Source: an uncultured Bacteroidales bacterium
GTDB taxonomy: Bacteria; Bacteroidota; Bacteroidia; Bacteroidales; P3
Length of the DNA stretch: 5,039 nt
NCBI GenBank assembly: GCA_947179195.1
Contig: CAMXAS010000097.1
Coordinates: forward strand, 1 to 5,039
Direction of reading: 5' to 3'
Shown here: piece after piece, positions 1-5,039 of the stretch
How positions within the stretch are numbered: the first letter of the stretch is position 1
How the letters are laid out: each line of letters begins with the position of its first letter
Translations under genes and position numbers: made by a program
Notes under the pieces: generated by a model
What the model was told of the DNA's origin: nothing
Database searches by the model: none
Seen by the model: only the letters and a program-made list of their open reading frames with translations

Positions 1-1994
1 CGCGCCTTGAAGGCCGACTCAAACACGCCCTCTATCCACCAGCCCACGGTCTGCACGCCGCCCGTGAACTGCTCCGGCTCCAGCTGTTCCCGCATCAGGT
101 CGGCCGAGATGACGTGCGGCAACGGGATGCGGCGCGTATAGGCCGAGGTCTGCAACCAGGGCCGCTTGACCAGGCCGTTGGCGATGGTGTCGATACCGGC
201 CACGAACTCGCCGCACAGCGGCTCTATCTGCTGCCCTACGGCCGAATCGGCCGGCATCAACACGGGCCGATAGACGTTCGGGATAAATTCGATGAGCGGA
301 CGGCTGCCCATATAACCGGTCACGACGGGCGACGGACAGGCGTTCAAATCCAAAACCGCCTCGTTGCGCAGACGGAAGCCGTAGCGGAACCACACTTCCT
401 CCCAGTTGAGCGGATAGAGCAAGGCCAAGTCCTCCTCCTTGAAGCGCAACGAGTCCAGACGGGCGTTGCTGGGGTCTATGAGCCACAACATCTTGCCGCC
501 CTGCATGATATACTGGTCGATGCGGTATTTTTCTATATCGGAAAAGGCCTCGGTGGGACGCGCCATAATGAGCAGGTCGTAGGCCTCGAGCGGCGTCGTG
601 TCGCCGAAGGCCCAGCGTTCGGTGCGGTAGAACAGGCTCAGCGCCTTGCCCACCGACAGCGTGCGGCTGAACGGCCATTCGCCCTGCCCTTCGAGGAAGG
701 CCACGCGCTGCGCGGGCGGGTCTTCCAACAGCCGGATGGCCTGGATGAGTTGCAGTTCCAGATTTTCGACGCTGCGGTTGAGCGTGCTTTGGGCGTCTTG
801 GCCCAACTGGGGCTGCAACAGGTTGAGCGGAAGGGTTTTGTCGCCTATCGTCAGCTCCGCGCACGGGAAAATCAGCCGCCGGTTCATGCCCTCTTTCGTC
901 TTGACTTCAAGCTGGGTGGGTTGCAGGCCCTTTTCCATGAGCTCGCGGATGAGCGCGTCGCGCTTGCCGGCTTCGGCGTCGTAGATGTCGATGAAACGGT
1001 AACGCAGGTCGGGCCGGTAGCGGCGGAATTCGTCGAGCAGTTCGCGCAGGCTCTTTTCCATGCGCTTGAACGCGGCCGGCAAATCGCCCGTCAGATAGAC
1101 CTTGACGAGCACGGGCGTTTCGTGCTTTTTGAGGATGTCTTTCGATACCGGCAACAGCGTGTAGCGTTTGTCGGCCGTCAGATCCCATCGCCCGCCCCAG
1201 TCGGCGGCCGTGACGCCCAACAGCAGGATGGCGCACAAGAGCCGGATGGCCGGCCGTTTGAGGCTGCGTTTCTGCCGCGCGATGCGCCAGACGGTAAGCC
1301 CGAAGAAAATGGCCGACAGGATGATGTAATAGGCGATGTCGCGGATGTCGAGCACGCCGCGGCTCAGCGACAGATAGTGATGCCGCAGGCCCAGCGAAGC
1401 CGTCTGCAAATCGATACGGCCCAAGAGCGGCAGGCGCGAAAGCGCGTCGAAGCCCCAGTAGAACACGGCGCAGGCCGCCGCCGACAGGATGAAGGCCATC
1501 ATTTGGTTGCGCGTGCAGGCCGACAGGAACAGCCCGATCGAGATGAACACCGACCCGAGCAGCCATACACCGATCAAGGCGCCCCAAAACGCGGCGCGGT
1601 CGATGTTGCCCGGCGGCGTGGCCAATTCCGCCATACAATAGCGGTACAGGAAGGCCGGCAACAGGAACAGCAGCAACAAAAGCCCGACGGCCAACCACTT
1701 GCCGCCCACGATGGCCGCCTCCGACACGGGGCGCGTGAGCAGGCTTTCGAGCGTACCGGCTTTCTTCTCCTCCGCGAAACTGCGCATACAGAGCGCGGGA
1801 ATCAGGAACAGGAACACGAGCGGCACCCATTCGAAGAAGCCGTCCATGGCCGCGAAACCGCTGTCAAACAGGTTGTAGGGCGTAGGTAGGACGAACAGCA
1901 CGCAACCGTTGAGCACGAGGAACACCGCCCCTATGAGGTAGGCCGAAGCGCCGGCGAAGAACGAACGGATTTCTTTTTTGACGATGGCGAACAT
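1..1994 (-). CDS. gldG: GldF-GldG fusion: ABC-2 type permease joined to GldG/ABC_transp_aux domain (3' end outside window)
   Basis: This frame is missing its C-terminus but is open for 664 codons from ATG 1994 to the window edge with no stop. Residues 1-240 look like GldF, an ABC-2 permease of about 240 aa: six hydrophobic segments near 15-36, 53-70, 100-118, 137-159, 163-181 and 219-236, the cytoplasmic motif EEKKAGTLESLLTRPVS (75-91), and SRGVLDIRDIAYY (211-223). A seventh hydrophobic segment (about 249-265) leads straight into a GldG-like region: RWDLTADKRYTLLP (269-282), a YLTGDLPAAFKRM stretch, and LEGQGEW (434-440). GldG normally ends in a C-terminal membrane anchor, which would lie beyond position 1. 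In Flavobacterium, GldA (ATPase), GldF and GldG form an ABC transporter needed for gliding and the two membrane proteins are separate genes; non-gliding Bacteroidales also carry homologues, so the substrate and role here are unknown. No ATPase gene is visible in the window. The start lies 18 bp after the upstream gene's stop, with no clear Shine-Dalgarno, so co-transcription is likely. Confidence 0.87.
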   Translation of the reverse strand, partial: MFAIVKKEIRSFFAGASAYLIGAVFLVLNGCVLFVLPTPYNLFDSGFAAMDGFFEWVPLVFLFLIPALCMRSFAEEKKAGTLESLLTRPVSEAAIVGGKWLAVGLLLLLFLLPAFLYRYCMAELATPPGNIDRAAFWGALIGVWLLGSVFISIGLFLSACTRNQMMAFILSAAACAVFYWGFDALSRLPLLGRIDLQTASLGLRHHYLSLSRGVLDIRDIAYYIILSAIFFGLTVWRIARQKRSLKRPAIRLLCAILLLGVTAADWGGRWDLTADKRYTLLPVSKDILKKHETPVLVKVYLTGDLPAAFKRMEKSLRELLDEFRRYRPDLRYRFIDIYDAEAGKRDALIRELMEKGLQPTQLEVKTKEGMNRRLIFPCAELTIGDKTLPLNLLQPQLGQDAQSTLNRSVENLELQLIQAIRLLEDPPAQRVAFLEGQGEWPFSRTLSVGKALSLFYRTERWAFGDTTPLEAYDLLIMARPTEAFSDIEKYRIDQYIMQGGKMLWLIDPSNARLDSLRFKEEDLALLYPLNWEEVWFRYGFRLRNEAVLDLNACPSPVVTGYMGSRPLIEFIPNVYRPVLMPADSAVGQQIEPLCGEFVAGIDTIANGLVKRPWLQTSAYTRRIPLPHVISADLMREQLEPEQFTGGVQTVGWWIEGVFESAFKA

Positions 1995-2012
1995 GGGGCT
2001 GCTTTAAAGGCG

Positions 2013-2852
2013 TTAGGCTTTGAAATGGATGGTGACGGAAGCTTTGAGCTTCAGATTGATGAGTTGCGCGGCCGAAGCGCGGTTCAACGAGATTTCCAGC
2101 AATTGGTTGTCGAGGAACAGTGCGCAGAGGTCGGCTTCGGGCACCTCGCCGTAAGTGCGGCTGATGCGGTTGAGCGGCTGTTTGCCGCGGTGGGCGTCGT
2201 AGGAACGCAGGCGGATTTCGAAATTCGGGAATTCGGCCCGGACCTTTTCGAACAACGGCCGCCCGATATTCGTGACGCCGTTGCCGTAACTGTCGGTGTA
2301 GATGACCTCCCCTATGATTCTGGCGCCGACCTGCAGGCCGTTCGCATCGTAGTCGGGGTCGATGTAGGCCAAATTGGTACGCAGGTTGAAATTCTGCCCC
2401 TGCCAGTCGTAAGGTTCGCCGATTTCGGCCGGGTCGCCGCCCTGGGCGATATGGACGGCCGCCATCGGGAACAGGTTGAGCGCCGGGAACGTGGCCGTTT
2501 CGCTGTCGGACGGCAACATGATGCGCCAGGCTTGCGCCGGCTTGCGGTCGAACAATTGGGGAAAGATACCGTTGTCGGCCCCGATGAAATACTGACCGCC
2601 CTCGTAAACCACGATATGCGGCCGTTTGGGCATCGCGATGTCGTTGACGCAGATACAATGCACGGTGCCGGGCGGGAAATACGGATAGGCCTGTTTGAGC
2701 ACGTAGGCGGCCATCTTGTCGTTATACCGCGGAATCTGATGCGAGATATCGACAATGCGCACGTCCGGCCATTCGCAATACAAACGGCCCTTGACGGCGG
2801 CCACATAGTGGTCGGTCAACCCCCAATCGCTGAGCAGTGTGACAATCGACAT
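2013..2852 (-). CDS. SAM hydroxide adenosyltransferase family protein (DUF62; chlorinase/fluorinase superfamily)
   Basis: A 279-aa protein of normal length for the family. Studied DUF62 members use water or hydroxide to split S-adenosylmethionine into adenosine and methionine in the cytoplasm; fluorinase and chlorinase are halide-using relatives. The N-terminal domain is marked by VTLLSDWGLTDHYVAAVKG (4-22), VDISHQIPRYN (34-44), YFPPGTVH (58-65) and YFIGADNGI (88-96). The C-terminal barrel carries GEVIYTDSYGNGVTNIG (181-197). The usual DPGVGTxR stretch reads NDIAMPKR (70-77) and the usual TFHGRD reads TFPALN (121-126), so by alignment the Asp-Arg-His triad becomes Asn70-Arg77-Pro123. Activity as a SAM hydrolase is therefore uncertain, although this divergence may be typical of Bacteroidetes members. 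The start is chosen because the family N-terminus begins at MSIVTLL and an AGAAGGGA stretch lies 6 nt upstream. The frame stays open far upstream, but that part is only the antisense of phoH. It is first in an operon with the GldF-GldG gene. Confidence 0.94.
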   Translation of the reverse strand: MSIVTLLSDWGLTDHYVAAVKGRLYCEWPDVRIVDISHQIPRYNDKMAAYVLKQAYPYFPPGTVHCICVNDIAMPKRPHIVVYEGGQYFIGADNGIFPQLFDRKPAQAWRIMLPSDSETATFPALNLFPMAAVHIAQGGDPAEIGEPYDWQGQNFNLRTNLAYIDPDYDANGLQVGARIIGEVIYTDSYGNGVTNIGRPLFEKVRAEFPNFEIRLRSYDAHRGKQPLNRISRTYGEVPEADLCALFLDNQLLEISLNRASAAQLINLKLKASVTIHFKA

Positions 2853-2872
2853 CGAAAAATCCCTTCTTTCTG

Positions 2873-2904
2873 CAAAAATAATCATTTGGTGGGCATTTAT
2901 CAAA
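2873..2904 (-). promoter_or_regulatory. Bacteroidetes-type promoter for the DUF62-gldFG operon
   Basis: Read on the minus strand, TTTG (2904-2901) is followed after exactly 20 nt by TATTTTTG (2880-2873). This matches the Bacteroidetes primary sigma consensus of a -33 TTTG and a -7 TAnnTTTG separated by about 19-21 nt. Transcription would begin around 2866-2868, giving a short leader of about 15 nt that contains part of the purine-rich AGAAGGGA before the ATG at 2852. This is pattern matching only; the placement directly upstream of the gene and the correct spacing support it. Confidence 0.66.
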
Positions 2905-2920
2905 ATTTGTGTTAATTTTG
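2885..2920 (+). promoter_or_regulatory. Candidate promoter for phoH
   Basis: TAATTTTG (2913-2920) is a full match to the Bacteroidetes -7 element TAnnTTTG and sits 4 nt before the phoH ATG. The nearest upstream TTTG (2885-2888) is 24 nt away, longer than the usual 19-21 nt, so the -33 part is weak. If used, transcription would start at or within a few bases of the start codon, with little or no leader. The element overlaps the opposite-strand promoter between 2885 and 2904. Confidence 0.42.
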
Positions 2921-2924
2921 TCCT

Positions 2925-3917
2925 ATGAGCGAAACTTTTATCGAAATTCAATCGGCCGACCCCAAGGAGCTCTTCGGTTTGGCCGAAGAGAAATTGGACG
3001 GCATCCGGAAGCATTTTCCGCAGTTGCGCGTCATCCTCAGGGGGCATCTGCTCAAAGCCGTGGGCGACCCGGCGCATCTGGCCGATTTCGAACAGAAAAT
3101 GAAGCTGGTGTTGTGGCATTACGACCGCATGAACCGGCTGACGGAAAAGGATATCGAACGTATTTTCGAACAGGAGGCGGAGGAACCGGCCGAACCGACG
3201 CCGGTGGCCGCCGACGCCATCCTCGTGGCCGGAAGCGGCGGACGACAAATCCGGGCGTTGACCGCGGGCCAACGCGCCCTGGCGGCGGCCGTGGGTGCGA
3301 AAGACATGGTGTTCGCCGTGGGGCCGGCCGGCAGCGGCAAGACCTATACGGCGGTGGCTTTGGCTGTCAACGCCCTGAAAAACAAAGAGGTAAAACGCAT
3401 CATCCTGACGCGGCCCGCCGTGGAAGCCGGCGAGAACCTGGGCTTCCTGCCCGGCGATATGCGCGAGAAACTCGACCCCTATATGCAGCCGCTGTTCGAC
3501 GCGCTCAAAGATATGCTGCCCTATCAGAAACTGTTGGGTTATATGGAAGAAGGCGTTATCGAAATCGCGCCGCTGGCGTTTATGCGCGGCCGCACGCTGG
3601 ACAAGGCCTTCGTCATTTTGGATGAGGCGCAGAACGCCACGCGCATGCAGATGAAGATGTTTCTGACGCGTATGGGCCGCGCGGCCAAATTCGTCATCAC
3701 GGGCGACACCTCGCAGATTGACTTGCCCGAAAAACAACCTTCCGGCCTGTTGCACGCGCTGAAAATCTTGGCCGACGTGCCTGAAATCGGCTTTGTGGAA
3801 CTGTCGGCCGAAGACGTCGTGCGCCACCCCATCGTCACGCGCATCCTGCACGCCTACGAACAGGCGGCCGAGCGGACGGAAACCGCCAAAACCCCAAGAC
3901 CGAAGCCATGCGCCTGA
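2925..3917 (+). CDS. phoH: PhoH family ATPase (PhoH-like / YbeZ type)
   Basis: A 330-aa cytoplasmic P-loop ATPase, within the usual 310-350 aa of PhoH-like/YbeZ proteins. An N-terminal domain (about 1-80) of the kind thought to contact RNA is followed by an acidic, Pro/Ala-rich linker (82-97) and a RecA/SF1-helicase-like core: Walker A GPAGSGKT (133-140), the conserved block RIILTRPAVEAGENLGFLPG (158-177), Walker B VILDEAQN (230-237), GDTSQIDLP (260-268) and VVRHPIV (298-304). All expected ATPase residues are present. Family members are linked to ribosome and RNA metabolism, often beside the YbeY endonuclease; no ybeY is visible here. The start follows the family N-terminus and is the first ATG after the intergenic gap; there is no Shine-Dalgarno before it. 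The gene is transcribed away from the DUF62 gene, and its last 10 nt overlap the next gene's start. Confidence 0.97.
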   Translation: MSETFIEIQSADPKELFGLAEEKLDGIRKHFPQLRVILRGHLLKAVGDPAHLADFEQKMKLVLWHYDRMNRLTEKDIERIFEQEAEEPAEPTPVAADAILVAGSGGRQIRALTAGQRALAAAVGAKDMVFAVGPAGSGKTYTAVALAVNALKNKEVKRIILTRPAVEAGENLGFLPGDMREKLDPYMQPLFDALKDMLPYQKLLGYMEEGVIEIAPLAFMRGRTLDKAFVILDEAQNATRMQMKMFLTRMGRAAKFVITGDTSQIDLPEKQPSGLLHALKILADVPEIGFVELSAEDVVRHPIVTRILHAYEQAAERTETAKTPRPKPCA

Positions 3918-5039
3918 ACCGATTCCGTTTGACGGCATGGCTCTGTTTGGGCTTTTGCGGTTGGGCGACGGCGCAACCCCTGTCGCTGAACGCGGCGGAC
4001 GCCCTGCCCCTCGATTCCCTGACGCCCGAAGCGCGCTACGAACGCTATATGGAGACCGTCCGCGGCCTCGACATACGGACGTTGGCGCTGTTGGCGCAGA
4101 CCGACTGCCGGCTGTCGGAACTCGAAAGCGATTGCTACCGCTATTACCGCCTGCAAATGGGTTCGGATATTCCGGACGACTTGGCGCGCCTGATGGCCGC
4201 CAAACGGCAGGCCGTCGATTACCGGCGTTCGTATATCGACAGCCTCTACTATTTACAGGCCTTGCAGGCTTTGAACGCCAAGACGCCCGACTGGGCGCAG
4301 GCCGACAAGTCCATTGCGCAGGCCTTGACGCACAACCGCTTTTTCGTCCGCGCCGTCCTGTTCCATTGGACGCAACTCCAACGCACGGCCACGCTGACGG
4401 GCGACTGGACGGCCTGCCTCGCCTATGCCAACGCCACCTTGCCGCCCTTGGGCTGGCATCCCAAAGTGCGGGCCTTGGGTGATGCGCTTTACCTTAAATT
4501 ATTGGCCTATATCGAAAACCTGATGGCCGACGGACTCTATCAGGACGCGATTACGCTGTACGAGGCCATGCGCCGCCAGCTGTTGCCCGAATTTCCGCTG
4601 TTCTATCTGCCGCACCGCGAACGCAACCTGCTCTATACGGCTTACCAGGGCATTTTCAGTTCCTATTATGCCGTGGCCGAAAAAGCGTTCGAACGCGGGC
4701 TGTATCAGCAGGCGCAGCGGCAGGCCCTGTCGGCGCACGATTATTACCGCAACCATGTGCAATATATGAGCGGCGTGGACTGCAGCCTGTTGCTGTTGGA
4801 CCGGATTCTGAACGACTACACCCGCTTTATGCGCTATGCCGATGAGGACGAACGGGCCTACTACGCCGCGATGGTCGATACGATTGCGGCGCGAACCGGC
4901 CTAAAGGTGCCGCCGCCCCTGCCGGCGGACGTTTACGACATGACGGCCGAACTGCATCTGGCACCCGCGGTGCTTGACGATGTGGTTGTGGACGTGGTCG
5001 AGACCGTGGCGCCCGCCCCGAAAGCGACGCCCGAACCGG
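3908..5039 (+). CDS. Exported alpha-helical repeat (TPR-like) protein of unknown function, C-terminus outside window
   Basis: An open frame of 377 codons runs from ATG 3908 to the window edge without a stop. It begins with a clear signal peptide: basic MRLNRFR, hydrophobic LTAWLCLGFCGW, and probable signal peptidase I cleavage after ATA at residues 20-22, before Gln23. No proper lipobox precedes Cys13 or Cys17, so a soluble periplasmic or surface product is more likely than a lipoprotein. The mature part is rich in Ala, Leu, Tyr and Gln and reads as paired helices reminiscent of degenerate TPR units (about 102-175, 185-225 and 240-282), for example LYQDAITLYEAM (210-221) and FERGLYQQAQRQALSAH (261-277). 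After residue 355 it turns into a Val/Asp- then Pro/Ala-rich linker, suggesting another domain beyond the window. Cys67 and Cys76 could form a disulfide. I do not recognise the family. The ATG overlaps the end of phoH by 10 nt, so translational coupling is likely. A continuous frame with consistent codon use supports a real gene although the function is unassigned. Confidence 0.83.
   Translation, partial: MRLNRFRLTAWLCLGFCGWATAQPLSLNAADALPLDSLTPEARYERYMETVRGLDIRTLALLAQTDCRLSELESDCYRYYRLQMGSDIPDDLARLMAAKRQAVDYRRSYIDSLYYLQALQALNAKTPDWAQADKSIAQALTHNRFFVRAVLFHWTQLQRTATLTGDWTACLAYANATLPPLGWHPKVRALGDALYLKLLAYIENLMADGLYQDAITLYEAMRRQLLPEFPLFYLPHRERNLLYTAYQGIFSSYYAVAEKAFERGLYQQAQRQALSAHDYYRNHVQYMSGVDCSLLLLDRILNDYTRFMRYADEDERAYYAAMVDTIAARTGLKVPPPLPADVYDMTAELHLAPAVLDDVVVDVVETVAPAPKATPEP

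Noticed and set aside
114..1889. 591-codon plus-strand open frame opposite the GldF-GldG gene
   Set aside because: The translation is rich in Gln, Arg, Glu and Val with no membrane or domain pattern, while the opposite strand gives a clear GldF-GldG protein. Long antisense frames are expected where third codon positions are mostly G or C.
2025..2915. 296-codon plus-strand open frame opposite the DUF62 gene
   Set aside because: It is antisense to a clearly conserved enzyme and shows only the Val/Asp/Gly-rich pattern typical of mirror frames; no motif recognised.
2909..3625. 238-codon plus-strand frame within phoH in another reading frame
   Set aside because: Arg/Gly-rich low-complexity translation inside an intact PhoH with all its motifs.
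2853..3938. Minus-strand frame continuing upstream of the DUF62 start, across the gap and the antisense of phoH, which would make a 641-aa protein
   Set aside because: The upstream residues are the mirror of phoH (Arg/Gln/His/Phe-rich, no family features), and the DUF62 homology starts exactly at the Met at 2852, which has its own promoter and purine-rich leader.
3908..3970. Lipoprotein reading of the exported protein's signal (Cys13 or Cys17)
   Set aside because: Residues before each Cys do not fit a lipobox, whereas ATA-Q at 20-23 fits signal peptidase I cleavage.
3793..4482. 229-codon plus-strand frame spanning the phoH end and the start of the exported protein
   Set aside because: Arg/Pro-rich out-of-frame translation; the frame starting at 3908 has a convincing signal peptide and runs unbroken to the window edge.
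1..5039. Defence island, mobile element, CRISPR array, tRNA or rRNA
   Set aside because: No transposase, integrase, direct-repeat array, cloverleaf or rRNA-like stretch was seen, and composition and codon use are even across all four genes.

Overview
The window looks like a stretch of chromosome from a fairly GC-rich member of the Bacteroidetes, most plausibly Bacteroidales of the Alistipes/Rikenellaceae kind. The evidence is a GldF/GldG-type ABC transporter protein, a Bacteroidetes-style SAM hydroxide adenosyltransferase, Bacteroidetes promoter hexamer-like elements (TTTG / TAnnTTTG) in the single AT-rich intergenic gap, and the near absence of Shine-Dalgarno sequences. The genus is an inference from composition and gene content only.

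The layout is two divergent pairs around one 72-bp intergenic region (2853-2924). Leftward (minus strand) runs a SAM hydroxide adenosyltransferase/DUF62 gene (2852 to 2013) followed 18 bp later by a gene that fuses a GldF-like ABC permease to a GldG-like auxiliary domain in one frame (1994 to beyond position 1). Rightward (plus strand) runs a PhoH-family ATPase (2925-3917) that overlaps by 10 nt the start of an exported, helical-repeat protein of unknown function (3908 to beyond 5039). The coding sequences fill the window except for the 18-bp and 72-bp gaps. I see no RNA gene, mobile element, CRISPR array or transfer signature.

The minus-strand pair is very probably one operon. The gap between the divergent genes holds a good promoter for the DUF62-gldFG operon (TTTG-N20-TAnnTTTG) and a weaker, overlapping candidate for phoH whose predicted transcript would begin at or very near the phoH ATG.

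This is mostly conserved Bacteroidetes core sequence rather than an accessory island. I found no convincing new multi-gene system. The points worth a second look are the GldF-GldG fusion, the substitution of two of the three catalytic-triad positions in the DUF62 protein, the overlapping divergent promoters with a possibly leaderless phoH, and the unrecognised exported protein translationally linked to phoH.
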